A stretch of 52,629 bases of DNA from contig DCFX01000042.1 of the NCBI GenBank assembly GCA_002314445.1, forward strand, positions 1 through 52,629, given 5' to 3'. Source of the stretch: Treponema sp. UBA1793 (GTDB lineage: Bacteria > Spirochaetota > Spirochaetia > Treponematales > Treponemataceae). Numbering within the stretch: position 1 is the first letter of the stretch; every line of letters starts with the position of its first letter. The notes below the pieces were generated by a model. It did not search any database, was not told the DNA's origin, and saw only the letters and a list, made by a program, of their open reading frames with translations. Of the stretch, positions 20,080 through 28,601 are shown one piece after another. The position numbers and the translations under genes were made by a program.

Positions 20080-20108
20080 TTGACAAATGAAAGAACGGGT
20101 GTTATTAT
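20080..20108 (+). promoter_or_regulatory. rbsDACBK promoter
   Basis: TTGACA (20080-20085), 17-base spacer and TATTAT (20103-20108). The start point should be near 20115, exactly where the operator palindrome begins. Confidence 0.85.
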
Positions 20109-20114
20109 TTTGTA

Positions 20115-20140
20115 GTTAATCGATTACGTAATCGATTAAC
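20115..20140 (+). promoter_or_regulatory. 26-bp perfectly palindromic operator for RbsR
   Basis: The half site GTTAATCGATTAC (20115-20127) is followed directly by its exact reverse complement (20128-20140). The centre ATTACGTAAT and the CGAT flanks are what LacI-family dimers recognise. It starts six bases after the -10 box, covering the expected start point, so a bound repressor would block initiation or early elongation. The TTGGAG ribosome-binding site of rbsD begins right after it. Confidence 0.88.
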
Positions 20141-20150
20141 TTGGAGTAAT

Positions 20151-20546
20151 ATGAAAAAAACTGGTATTTTAAACAGCGATATTTCACGCGTTTTGTCATA
20201 TATGCGGCATACGGATACGCTGTGCATCGGCGACTGCGGATTACCCTGCCCTGAAGAAACGGAATTAATTGATGTGTCATTGGAGAAAGGACTTCCTTGT
20301 TTTACAAAAGTACTGCGCGTTGTCCTTGACGATATGAAAGTCGAAAAGATTGTCCTTGCAGAAGAAACAAAGGAAAAGAATCCGCGGCTGCTGAAAGAAA
20401 TCCTGGATATGCTTCCTGATGTGACAGTCGTTTTTGTACCGCATGAAGAACTGAAAAAGAAGCTTACTGCATGCAAGGCTGTAATAAGAACCGGAGAAGT
20501 AACGCCGTATGCAAACATAATTCTGCAGTCAGCCTGCATTTTCTAG
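20151..20546 (+). CDS. rbsD: D-ribose pyranase
   Basis: RbsD interconverts beta-pyranose and beta-furanose forms of ribose so the sugar can be phosphorylated by ribokinase. The 131 residues match the family closely along the whole length: KTGILNSDIS at the N-terminus, the catalytic His20 in RHTDTL, CGLPCPEETELIDVS, and the C-terminal VIRTGEVTPYANIIL. TTGGAG lies five bases before the ATG. First gene of the rbs operon and the closest to the RbsR operator. Confidence 0.93.
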   Translation: MKKTGILNSDISRVLSYMRHTDTLCIGDCGLPCPEETELIDVSLEKGLPCFTKVLRVVLDDMKVEKIVLAEETKEKNPRLLKEILDMLPDVTVVFVPHEELKKKLTACKAVIRTGEVTPYANIILQSACIF

Positions 20547-20575
20547 TCCGGAATGATAGTTAAGGAGTTTGCTGC

Positions 20576-22075
20576 ATGAAAATTGCGATGAAAGGCATTA
20601 CAAAACGATTTGGTGACGCACTTGTTCTTGATAACGCGGAATTTTTGCTTTCTTCGGGAGAAATTCACGCGCTGATGGGAGAAAATGGTGCAGGTAAATC
20701 TACAATGATGAAAATATTAACCGGTGTGTACACAAGAGATTCAGGTTCTATTCTCATCAATGGCAGCGAAGTCTGCTTTTCACAGCCAAAGGAGGCGGAA
20801 AACGCCGGTATTTGTTTTGTCTATCAGGAACTTAACAGTCTGCTTGATATGACTGTTGAAGAGAATATATTTCTCGGCCGTGAAATATACGGCAGGCTTG
20901 GGATATTAAACCGGAAAATGATGAGGCAGAAGACAAATGAAGTACTCGGATTCCTGGGTGTAAATCTGAATCCTGACACGCCGCTTCAAGAACTTTCTGT
21001 CGGACAGCGGCAGCTTGTTGAAATTGCCAAAGCCTTTCTCGGGAAAGCTGAAGTGATTATTCTTGATGAACCTACTGCTGCTTTAACGGAAAATGAAGTC
21101 GAAAAACTGTTCGACATTATCAGACTGCTGAAAGCTAAAGGCGTATCATTTATTTATATTTCCCACCGCATGGAAGAAATATTTAAAATCTGCGACCGTA
21201 TTACGGTAATGCGCGACGGACGGTATATCAGCTCTCTGCCTGTAAAAGATACAACACCCGATGAACTTATAAAACTGATGACAGGCAGAGAACTTGGAAA
21301 TCTCTTCAGAAAGAAGAGTGTGCCACAGGGTGACGTGCTGCTTGAAGTCTTTCAGCTTACAAAGAAAGGGATGTTTTCAGATGTATCGTTCAAAGTTCAT
21401 GCAGGTGAAATACTTGGCGTCGCGGGGCTTATGGGAGCCGGACGTTCTGAAATCATGAAGACGGTTTTCGGGTCGTACCGGGCTGATTCAGGAAAAATGT
21501 TTGCAGGCGGAAAGGAAGTTCCGCTCAGAAAATATAATCCTGAAAAGGCGAGGGCGCTTGGTATTGCGTTTATTACGGAAGACAGGAAAGAAGAGGGACT
21601 GATGATAAGTTCTTCAATAACCGGCAATCTTGATCTTACGAACTTTCCGATTATTTCTGACGCACGCTTTCTTATGAACCGCAGAAAGGAAAAGAAATTA
21701 GCCTCAGATGCCATTTCTGAATTCAGAATCAGATGTACAGGCGGTGAACATATCTGCGGAAATCTGAGCGGCGGCAATCAGCAGAAAGTTGTTTTTGCAA
21801 AATGGCTGTACACAAATCCTAAAATATTAATTCTTGATGAACCGACCCGAGGTGTCGACGTCGGGGCAAAACAGGAAATTTACGGAATAATTACAAAACT
21901 TGTTCAGAATGGGACTGCTGTCATTATGGTTTCATCCGAACTTCCAGAAGTGCTTGGAATGAGCGACCGCATTCTGGTTATACACGAAGGGAAAGTTGCC
22001 GGACTCGTGGAACGCAGCAACGCTACACAGAACAATATTATGACACTCGCAACAGGGGGAAATATCAATGAGTAA
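20576..22075 (+). CDS. rbsA: ribose ABC transporter, ATP-binding protein
   Basis: This 499-residue protein has the tandem-ATPase layout of sugar importers of the RbsA/MglA/AraG type. The first cassette has Walker A GENGAGKST, signature LSVGQRQ and Walker B VIILDEPTAALT. The second has the degenerate Walker A GLMGAGRSE normal for this family, signature LSGGNQQK and Walker B LILDEPTRGVD. It powers uptake through RbsC at the inner membrane. AAGGAG precedes the start by a few bases; the 3' end overlaps rbsC by eight bases, indicating translational coupling. Confidence 0.93.
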   Translation: MKIAMKGITKRFGDALVLDNAEFLLSSGEIHALMGENGAGKSTMMKILTGVYTRDSGSILINGSEVCFSQPKEAENAGICFVYQELNSLLDMTVEENIFLGREIYGRLGILNRKMMRQKTNEVLGFLGVNLNPDTPLQELSVGQRQLVEIAKAFLGKAEVIILDEPTAALTENEVEKLFDIIRLLKAKGVSFIYISHRMEEIFKICDRITVMRDGRYISSLPVKDTTPDELIKLMTGRELGNLFRKKSVPQGDVLLEVFQLTKKGMFSDVSFKVHAGEILGVAGLMGAGRSEIMKTVFGSYRADSGKMFAGGKEVPLRKYNPEKARALGIAFITEDRKEEGLMISSSITGNLDLTNFPIISDARFLMNRRKEKKLASDAISEFRIRCTGGEHICGNLSGGNQQKVVFAKWLYTNPKILILDEPTRGVDVGAKQEIYGIITKLVQNGTAVIMVSSELPEVLGMSDRILVIHEGKVAGLVERSNATQNNIMTLATGGNINE

Positions 22076-23006
22076 TGTATGGAAAATAGTAAGGCGGATG
22101 GAAAATTACGGAGCACAGATTGCACTTGTAATACTGGTTCTTCTGGTCTGTATTATCAGTCCGGAGTTCAGGACTGTTCATAATATTTTTTCACTGCTTC
22201 GCCAGTCTGCCGTAAACGGCCTGATTGCATTCGGAATGACATGTGTCATTCTCACCGGCGGTATTGATCTGTCTGTCGGTTCAACACTCTGCCTGTCCGC
22301 TTTGTTGTGCGCAGGTATGATAAAGAGCGGACTTCCTGTTCCTGCAGCAATGGGAATCGCCCTTTTAATCGGAATTATCCTGGGAATGCTTAACGGTCTT
22401 ATGATAGTAAAAGGGAGACTCCAGCCGTTTATAGCGACACTTGTTTCGATGACTGCATACCGCGGAATAAGCATGATTTTCAGCAACGGCCGGCCTATTT
22501 CAAATTTGGGAAACAGCATGCTTCTTGAGCAGCTTGGCAAGGGTAGTCTGCTTGGTATCCCTATTCCTGTATGGATTCTTGCATTTTTATTTGCGGTATT
22601 TTACTTCATTCTGCATAAAACCGTACTTGGAAGGAAAATTTATGCTGTCGGAAGCAATGATAAGGCTGCATCTCTTGCCGGTATTAATACCGGTGCAATA
22701 CGTTTTCTTGTTTACAGCATTTCGGGAATAACAGCCGCCCTTGCAGGTCTTATCCTTGTGTCACGCCTGAGCAGCGCACAGCCTACGATGGGTTCAGGAT
22801 ATGAACTTGATGCGATTGCAGCTGTTGCACTGGGCGGTACCAGCATGAGCGGCGGCCGGGGGAAAATTCTTGGAACGATTACCGGTGTCCTGATTATTGC
22901 GACACTCAGCAACAGTATGAATATACTTGGTATTTCATCCTACTATCAGCAGGTTGTAAAAGCCATAGTAATATTGCTTGCGGTTCTATCTGACCGCAAG
23001 AGATGA
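22068..23006 (+). CDS. rbsC: ribose ABC transporter, permease
   Basis: The 312-residue, highly hydrophobic protein carries the conserved blocks of the BPD_transp_2 sugar permeases: GMTCVILTGGIDLSVGS, GLMIVKGRLQPFIATL and the EAA-like region AIAAVALGGTSMSGGRG. About 8-10 membrane helices are visible. It forms the channel of the ribose importer with RbsA and receives ligand from RbsB. The start overlaps the end of rbsA and has a GGGGGA ribosome-binding site within it. Confidence 0.93.
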   Translation: MSNVWKIVRRMENYGAQIALVILVLLVCIISPEFRTVHNIFSLLRQSAVNGLIAFGMTCVILTGGIDLSVGSTLCLSALLCAGMIKSGLPVPAAMGIALLIGIILGMLNGLMIVKGRLQPFIATLVSMTAYRGISMIFSNGRPISNLGNSMLLEQLGKGSLLGIPIPVWILAFLFAVFYFILHKTVLGRKIYAVGSNDKAASLAGINTGAIRFLVYSISGITAALAGLILVSRLSSAQPTMGSGYELDAIAAVALGGTSMSGGRGKILGTITGVLIIATLSNSMNILGISSYYQQVVKAIVILLAVLSDRKR

Positions 23007-23021
23007 AAACAGGAGGAATGT

Positions 23022-23906
23022 ATGAAGAAACTGATGGTTATTGCAGTTGCATGTACAGCATTAGTATTTGCAGGCTGCAGCAAATCAACGGGGACGAAAA
23101 AGAATTTGATCGGGTTGTCTATCTCAACGCAGAACAATCCGTTTTTTGTTACCCTTGCCGAAGGTGCGCAGAAAGAGGCTGATGCGCAGGGCTGCAGCCT
23201 TTCTATTGTGGATGCAGGTGATGATGTTGTTAAACAGACAAGCGATATCGAAGACCTCGTATCAAAAAAAATAAAGGTTCTGATTGTTAATCCTGTCGAT
23301 TCATCGGCGATTGCACCGGCCGTAGCTGCCGCAAAAAAAGCGGGAATTCCGGTTATTGCAGTGGATCGTGCCGTTACTGGAGAATCAGTGACGTGCCAGA
23401 TTGCATCAGATAACGTTGCAGGTGCAAAAATGGCGGGAGAATATTTATTAAGTCTGGTGGGTGAGGGCGCTGATATTGCAGAACTGCAGGGCGTCCCCGG
23501 AGCATCCGCGACAATTGACCGCGGCAAAGGATTCCATGAAGCTGTTGACGGTAAAGCAACCGTTGTTGCAAGTCTCACTGCCGATTTTAACAGGGTTGAA
23601 GGTATGTCTGTAACAGAGAATATACTGCAGGGAAACAGCGGCATAAAAGGAATTTTTGCTCATAATGATGAAATGGCTTTGGGAGCAGTTGAGGCCGCCG
23701 CTTCTGCCGGCAGAAAAATTGTTATTGTCGGATTTGATGCAACTGATGATGCCGTTACCGCTGTAAAAGACGGACGTATGGCAGCAACAGTCGCCCAGCA
23801 GCCGGCGGAGATGGGAAAAGCAGCCGTTGATACAGCGCTGAAAATCATAAAAGGTGAAACAGTGCCTGCGTCATTACCGGTTGTCGTATCGCTGATTACA
23901 AAATAA
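23022..23906 (+). CDS. rbsB: ribose-binding lipoprotein
   Basis: The 294-residue protein has a lipoprotein signal peptide ending in FAGC (Cys19), so unlike the soluble RbsB of enteric bacteria it is tethered by lipid, as is common in spirochaetes. The mature part is a peripheral_BP_4 sugar-binding fold: IGLSISTQNNPFFVTLAEGA, LIVNPVDSSAIAPAVAAA, GIPVIAVDRAVTGE, IAELQGVPGASATIDRGKGF and FAHNDEMALGA are all conserved ribose-binding segments. An AGGAGG site lies upstream of the ATG. It delivers ribose to RbsC. Confidence 0.93.
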   Translation: MKKLMVIAVACTALVFAGCSKSTGTKKNLIGLSISTQNNPFFVTLAEGAQKEADAQGCSLSIVDAGDDVVKQTSDIEDLVSKKIKVLIVNPVDSSAIAPAVAAAKKAGIPVIAVDRAVTGESVTCQIASDNVAGAKMAGEYLLSLVGEGADIAELQGVPGASATIDRGKGFHEAVDGKATVVASLTADFNRVEGMSVTENILQGNSGIKGIFAHNDEMALGAVEAAASAGRKIVIVGFDATDDAVTAVKDGRMAATVAQQPAEMGKAAVDTALKIIKGETVPASLPVVVSLITK

Positions 23907-23922
23907 TAAATTACATATAAAA

Positions 23923-23960
23923 GGCCGGTACAGACGTGCGTACTGCATTATGTCCCGGCC
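23923..23960 (+). terminator. GC-rich hairpin between rbsB and rbsK
   Basis: GGCCGG (23923-23928) pairs with CCGGCC (23955-23960) over a 26-base loop with further internal pairing (ACG/CGT). No T-run follows, so it is more likely a stabiliser of the upstream mRNA, limiting expression of rbsK relative to rbsB, than a full terminator. Confidence 0.4.
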
Positions 23961-23982
23961 GCCTTCTATGTCTGGAGAAAAA

Positions 23983-24903
23983 ATGAAAATACTTAATTTC
24001 GGATCACTCAATATTGATTATGTTTATTCTGTCAAACATTTTGTCCGTCCCGGAGAAACAATCGCAGCATCCGGCAGGGAGGTATTCCCCGGCGGAAAGG
24101 GATTGAATCAGTCAATCGCTCTTGTACGTGCTGTGGAAAAGAAAGACAGTATAGCCGTTTATCATGCGGGTGGAATCGGGAAAAACGAAGGAAAATTCCT
24201 GAAGCAGATTCTTACCGATGCGGGAGTACATACGGAATTTATTAACGAATATGATGAACCTTCAGGACATACCGTCATTCAGGTTGATTCTGCGGGGCAG
24301 AACTGCATTCTTCTATACGGCGGAACAAATATGCTTCAGTCCTGCGGTTTTATAGATGATGTTCTCTCTCATTTTTCGTCTGGTGATTATCTTGTTCTGC
24401 AGAATGAAATAAACAACGTGGATTATATTATTTCAAAAGCACACGAAAAAAACATGTGCATATTTTTTAATCCTTCTCCCTACGATGAGCGTATCAGGGA
24501 GCTGCCTTTACAGTATGTCGATTACTTCCTTTTAAACGAGGTGGAAGCTGCAGATATAAGCGGTGTATCCGATTTACGTGCATCAGCTCTTCTTGAAGGT
24601 CTTGCGGAAAAATTTGCTGCTGCAAAAATAGTACTGACTCTTGGTAAAAAGGGTGTTGTTTACAGTGACGGCTCAAAGGTGTATAGCCACGGCATCTACA
24701 AAGTTCCTGTAGTTGATACGACGGCTGCCGGCGATACGTTTACCGGATACTTTATAAGCTGCCTTGCCCAGAATATGCCGGTACAGGAGACGCTCCGCCT
24801 TGCATCAGTTGCATCGTCGATTGCCGTATCCCGCAAGGGCGCAGCACCGTCCATTCCCTGTTTTTCTGAGGTATCTGCGAGTACGATGGAGCTTGTACAG
24901 TAA
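23983..24903 (+). CDS. rbsK: ribokinase
   Basis: PfkB-family sugar kinase of 306 residues that phosphorylates ribose to ribose-5-phosphate with ATP. Visible signatures are FGSLNIDYVY at the N-terminus, the substrate block FPGGKGLNQSIA, and the catalytic/anion-hole motif DTTAAGDTFTGYF (catalytic Asp in AGD). The start at 23983 fits the family N-terminus (MKILNFGS) and has GGAG five bases upstream; the in-frame ATG at 23950 would add an unsupported 11 residues. Last gene of the rbs operon. Activity on ribose rather than another sugar follows from its neighbours. Confidence 0.88.
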   Translation: MKILNFGSLNIDYVYSVKHFVRPGETIAASGREVFPGGKGLNQSIALVRAVEKKDSIAVYHAGGIGKNEGKFLKQILTDAGVHTEFINEYDEPSGHTVIQVDSAGQNCILLYGGTNMLQSCGFIDDVLSHFSSGDYLVLQNEINNVDYIISKAHEKNMCIFFNPSPYDERIRELPLQYVDYFLLNEVEAADISGVSDLRASALLEGLAEKFAAAKIVLTLGKKGVVYSDGSKVYSHGIYKVPVVDTTAAGDTFTGYFISCLAQNMPVQETLRLASVASSIAVSRKGAAPSIPCFSEVSASTMELVQ

Positions 24904-24921
24904 TCAGAGGACTGATTGCCG

Positions 24922-24950
24922 TTGCCGATATATGCGAATGCTGGTAAAAT
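24922..24950 (+). promoter_or_regulatory. leaderless promoter of the flavodiiron protein gene
   Basis: TTGCCG (24922-24927), 17-base spacer, TAAAAT (24945-24950), seven bases, then the ATG at 24958. No Shine-Dalgarno sequence is present. This and the uppP promoter are the clearest examples of the leaderless pattern. Confidence 0.7.
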
Positions 24951-24957
24951 AGACGGT

Positions 24958-26196
24958 ATGAGTAATATAAAACAAATCACATCGTATATTTCTGTCATTC
25001 ATTCTGACATATGCAATCATCCTTTGTTTGAAGGATACTGGTCTATTCCTGACGGTGTCACTCTCAATTCCTATTTTGTGCGCGGCAAAAAAACTGCGCT
25101 CATAGACCTTACGGCCGACTGGGAAGAAGCTGTCTCACTTTTGAAAAAACAGCTTGCAGAAATTGAAGGCAGCGGAAAAATCGACTACCTTATTCTCAAT
25201 CATCTTGAACCGGACCATACCGGTTATATGCAGCAGTTTGTTGCACAGAATCCTGATGTGGAAATCATTTCCACTACAAAGGGATGCGCGCTTGTAAAGA
25301 ATTTCCTTAAAGCGACGGAATGCTGCCCGTCGCTCAAGCTGCGTGAAGTAAAAACCGGAAATACACTTGAACTGGGCGGCGTTACGCTTTCGTTCTATGA
25401 GATTCCGAATGTTCACTGGCCGGAAACAATGTGCACGTTCGACGCAGCATCAGGAACTCTTTTCAGCTGTGATGCGTTCGGCGGTTACGGCAAGACGGGA
25501 GACCGCATTTTTGACGACGAATTCACCGATAAAGAACGGGAGTTTTATGTAAGCGAAAATCTCCGTTATTATGCGACAATCGTTGCCAGCTTCAGCATGT
25601 TTGTACAAAAAGCTGTAAAAACGCTTACGGATGCAAACCTTTCTATTAAAACAGTTGCTCCGAGTCATGGTCTTATCTGGCGCGCTCACCCTGAAACCGT
25701 CATGAATAATTATGTAAAATATGCAGGATACAATACCGGCGGCAAATGTGAACACGAAATATGCATTATATGTGCATCGATGTACGGTAATACGAAAAAA
25801 GGTGCTGAAGCTGTCGCACGGGGAATCATGAAGACTGACCCGTCGATTAAAATAGATTTTCTTGTGATTCCCGAAACGGACGAATCGCACGTTATGGCTG
25901 CTGCATTCCGTTCTGCGGGTGTTGTAATAGCAGCTCCGACATACGAATACAAACTGTTCCCCGCTATGGTACAGATACTCGATTTATTCAACCGCAAGCA
26001 TTATGTCGGGAAAAAGGCGCTTAGAATCGGCAGCTGGGGCTGGGTAGGCGGAGGGCGCAAGGAATATGATGCGCTTGCCGAACCGCTCAAGTGGGACCAG
26101 ATTGAACAGTACGAGTGGCAGGGAACGCCGTCCAAAGCAGATATTGAGATGCTTGAAGCTCGCGGCGTCCAGCTTGCAGAGAAACTGAAAGAATAG
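24958..26196 (+). CDS. FprA-type flavodiiron protein
   Basis: A 412-residue A-type flavoprotein: a metallo-beta-lactamase-like domain (about 1-250) followed by a flavodoxin domain (about 255-412). The diiron ligands are present as H-x-E-x-D-H in NHLEPDHTG (His82, Glu84, Asp86, His87), then VHWPETM, CDAFGGYG and SHGLIWR. The flavodoxin part has the FMN loop CASMYGNTKKGAE and APTYEYKLFP. Such proteins reduce O2 to water and/or NO to N2O and protect anaerobes. The ATG at 24958 is preferred to that at 24916, because a -10 box with a proper -35 lies between them and family N-termini align. Monocistronic. Electron donor (rubredoxin) is not encoded next to it. Confidence 0.9.
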   Translation: MSNIKQITSYISVIHSDICNHPLFEGYWSIPDGVTLNSYFVRGKKTALIDLTADWEEAVSLLKKQLAEIEGSGKIDYLILNHLEPDHTGYMQQFVAQNPDVEIISTTKGCALVKNFLKATECCPSLKLREVKTGNTLELGGVTLSFYEIPNVHWPETMCTFDAASGTLFSCDAFGGYGKTGDRIFDDEFTDKEREFYVSENLRYYATIVASFSMFVQKAVKTLTDANLSIKTVAPSHGLIWRAHPETVMNNYVKYAGYNTGGKCEHEICIICASMYGNTKKGAEAVARGIMKTDPSIKIDFLVIPETDESHVMAAAFRSAGVVIAAPTYEYKLFPAMVQILDLFNRKHYVGKKALRIGSWGWVGGGRKEYDALAEPLKWDQIEQYEWQGTPSKADIEMLEARGVQLAEKLKE

Positions 26197-26262
26197 TAAT
26201 CAGTACTTTTTAAGACAGGCTGCGTTCTGTTGAATTTTGTGGCGTAACCGGGGTTTTGCATA

Positions 26263-26268
26263 TATAAT
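26263..26268 (+). promoter_or_regulatory. -10 box of a probable leaderless promoter
   Basis: A consensus TATAAT ends five bases before a GTG (26274) and eight before an ATG (26277) in the same frame; there is no Shine-Dalgarno sequence. The -35 region is poor (TTGTGG with a 19-base spacer). Confidence 0.5.
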
Positions 26269-26273
26269 GAATT

Positions 26274-27425
26274 GTGATGATTGACCAGAAGATTAAAGAA
26301 ATATCAATTGGTGAAATCGACAATGCGCTGCGCATCTGTATGAATGTGCTGCGTAAAAATGCGCTGCAATGGAATAATTCGTTTGAGGAACAGACTGCTG
26401 ATAATGGAATATACGAGGGAAGTGATTCCATTCAGCAGTTGAGCGGATTATGGGCAGGAGAGTTATGGCTTTCATTCGGGCTTACTGCTGAAAACTGCTT
26501 CCGGGAAAGCGCGGAAAATCTCATTCCAAAATTTTCAGAATATGCATCTGTCTGTAAGGATGCGCCTTCTGTTGAAAACGCAGGTTTCCTTTTTTCTCCC
26601 TCATGCGTGCATGCATGGAAACTTGTAAAAAATGAAGAAGCCAGAAATGCGGCACTGCTTGCCGCTGATGTAGTTGCATCACGATTCCGTACCCGTGGGC
26701 AGTTTATACAGACTGCAGGAGAGGCCGGAAATCCGCATCAGTATGTCTTTACACTCGAAGGCCTTCTGAATCTTCCTCTGCTTTTTTGGGCGCGCGATGA
26801 AAGCAGTGTTCAGGAATACAGGGAAATTGCAAAAAAACATCTTCGTACAATCCTCGGAAACTGTATGTCGAGTGATGGTTCTGTTTTCGAAAAATTTTAC
26901 GTTAATCCTGCCGACGGATTTCCCGTTGCCGGTTCATCTGATTCCGAATATACGGGACAGTCACTTTCCGCGTATATACAGGCGGAGGCTCTTCTCGGTA
27001 CTGCGCTTTGCTACCGGTATGACAGGAAGGAAGTTTATCTTCAATATTTCCGCCGTCTCCTGTCGTTTTATAAATCCTGTCTTCCTCCTGATATGATTCC
27101 ATACTGGGATTTGAACATATGTACCGGCGAAAAAGACAGCCGTGATACTGCGGCGGCTGCTATTGCAGCCTGTGCACTATTGCAGATGTCCGAGAATTAC
27201 TGTGCGGATGTTTCAGATGATGAAACCCTTTCATGGAGGCGGAGTGCGAAGCGTATAGTGAAAATGCTTATCGATAGATATGCAGTATGCGATTACAGAG
27301 ACAGCAACGGTCTTCTGTATTCGGGTTCCGTCCGTAATAAGAATCAGTGTACGCTGCGGGGTGATTATTTTTATCTTGAAGCGTTGTGCCGTTTAAGGAG
27401 TCCGCATTTTATTAATTGCTGGTAA
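26274..27425 (+). CDS. GH88-like protein with altered catalytic residues
   Basis: The roughly 383-residue protein looks like unsaturated glucuronyl hydrolase (GH88, alpha/alpha-barrel). Supporting blocks are LEGLLNLPLLFWA, PYWDLN, RDTAAAAIAACALLQMSE and LRGDYFYLEALCRL. Family members hydrolyse the 4,5-unsaturated uronic acid left by polysaccharide lyases and use two aspartates about 61 residues apart. Here the equivalent sites read ENAGF (Asn102) and LEGLLN (Glu162), 60 apart, so one Asp is Asn and the other Glu. The protein may be inactive, may use Glu, or may act on another substrate. No signal peptide, so cytoplasmic. Start is GTG 26274 or ATG 26277, right after a -10 box. The next gene follows within 23 bases. 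Confidence 0.65.
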   Translation: MMIDQKIKEISIGEIDNALRICMNVLRKNALQWNNSFEEQTADNGIYEGSDSIQQLSGLWAGELWLSFGLTAENCFRESAENLIPKFSEYASVCKDAPSVENAGFLFSPSCVHAWKLVKNEEARNAALLAADVVASRFRTRGQFIQTAGEAGNPHQYVFTLEGLLNLPLLFWARDESSVQEYREIAKKHLRTILGNCMSSDGSVFEKFYVNPADGFPVAGSSDSEYTGQSLSAYIQAEALLGTALCYRYDRKEVYLQYFRRLLSFYKSCLPPDMIPYWDLNICTGEKDSRDTAAAAIAACALLQMSENYCADVSDDETLSWRRSAKRIVKMLIDRYAVCDYRDSNGLLYSGSVRNKNQCTLRGDYFYLEALCRLRSPHFINCW

Positions 27426-27448
27426 TAAATCATATGGGAGTAGATAAC

Positions 27449-28327
27449 ATGGCGAAGACAACAGATGTGTTGAAAGAATATCGTTACGACGGTGAGAAAA
27501 AACTTGAATTAGGCAAAGTCTGCCACGATTCCGGCGGCCGCGATAAGGAGAAGGATGAACTCCTGAAAAAGACAGACGAAAACCTGTTTGAAATAGATTC
27601 GCTTCAGGAAAAACTGTATGCAGAGTCTAAGGAATCTGTCCTTATTGTTTTGCAGGCACTCGATGCAGCCGGCAAGGACAGCACAATCAAGCATGTTATG
27701 TCGATCGTAAATCCTCAGAGCGTAGACGTGTACAGCTTTAAAACTCCCAACACGGATGAAGCCGCTCATGATTTTTTGTGGCGTTATCATAAACGGCTGC
27801 CGGAGCGGGGAAAAATGTGCATATTCAACCGTTCATATTACGAAGAAGTTCTTGTCGTAAAAGTGCACGAATTCTGGAAAAGCTATAAAATGCCTGACCG
27901 TACGATTCATAGCGGAGATTATATCAAACAGAAATACAAGGATATTGCTTCGTGGGAAAAGTACTTGTACGGCAACGGTTACCGTATCGTGAAAATATTT
28001 CTCAATTTGTCGAAAGACGAACAGAAGAAACGGTTTATCGAACGTATCGACAGACAGGAAAAGAACTGGAAGTTCAGCGCGAGCGATATAAAGGAACGCG
28101 CTTTCTGGGACAATTATCAGGAAGCATTTGAAACGGCAATCAATGAAACGTCGACAAAAGACTGTCCGTGGTACGTTGTGCCCGCCGATCAGAAATGGTA
28201 TACGCGTTATATCGTGTCGGAAATTCTTGCAGAGACGCTCCGCAACATAAATCCTGTTTTCCCTGAACTTCAGCCGGAAGCAAAAGCGCAGCTTGCGGAA
28301 TGTAAAAAACAGCTTGAAGCTGAATAA
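27449..28327 (+). CDS. polyphosphate kinase 2 family protein (PPK2)
   Basis: The 292-residue protein has the PPK2 fold of P-loop kinases: Walker A-like ALDAAGKDS (about 70-78), the Asp-Arg containing NRSYYEEVLVVKVH (lid and Walker B region) and the family end block AFETAINETSTKDCPWYVVPADQKWYTR. These enzymes move phosphate between polyphosphate and nucleotides (NDP or NMP). The length and single domain fit class I or III; the class and preferred direction cannot be told from sequence alone. ATG 27449 is chosen because GGGAG lies eight bases upstream and the frame then avoids overlap with the preceding GH88-like gene. Probably co-transcribed with it. Confidence 0.85.
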   Translation: MAKTTDVLKEYRYDGEKKLELGKVCHDSGGRDKEKDELLKKTDENLFEIDSLQEKLYAESKESVLIVLQALDAAGKDSTIKHVMSIVNPQSVDVYSFKTPNTDEAAHDFLWRYHKRLPERGKMCIFNRSYYEEVLVVKVHEFWKSYKMPDRTIHSGDYIKQKYKDIASWEKYLYGNGYRIVKIFLNLSKDEQKKRFIERIDRQEKNWKFSASDIKERAFWDNYQEAFETAINETSTKDCPWYVVPADQKWYTRYIVSEILAETLRNINPVFPELQPEAKAQLAECKKQLEAE

Positions 28328-28398
28328 GCAGTAAACCGTACGGCAATATGAAAATGGGGTCGTCCCGAAAGTTTTACTTACGGGGCTGCCTGCCTGAT

Positions 28399-28441
28399 TT
28401 GACAGATTAAGTCTTTATAGTGCAATGACTTAATCTGTCAA
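28399..28441. terminator. 15-bp perfect inverted repeat after ppk2
   Basis: TTGACAGATTAAGTC (28399-28413) and its exact reverse complement (28427-28441) flank a 13-base loop. A second, imperfect hairpin (CCCGAAAGT / ACTTACGGG) lies just before it at about 28366-28384. T-rich sequence follows only after some 15 bases. Probable transcript end for the ppk2 unit and isolation of the galactan locus. Confidence 0.5.
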
Positions 28442-28513
28442 GCATTGCTGTTTCGTTTTTAAGAATGTCCCAAAACGCAGTTTTTTTTTATCTCCCTCTT
28501 TTTTAGAATTTAT

Positions 28514-28542
28514 TTGACAAATCAGGATAATGGACTTAGGAT
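28514..28542 (+). promoter_or_regulatory. promoter of the galactan locus
   Basis: TTGACA (28514-28519), 17-base spacer, TAGGAT (28537-28542). Expected start near 28549, giving a leader of about 50 bases with a strong GGAGG site. No operator-like palindrome was seen around it. Confidence 0.65.
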
Positions 28543-28601
28543 AATACAGGATAAAAAAATCAACACGAGTAGATAAATCGCGTAGATTTGGAGGAATGTA
28601 T

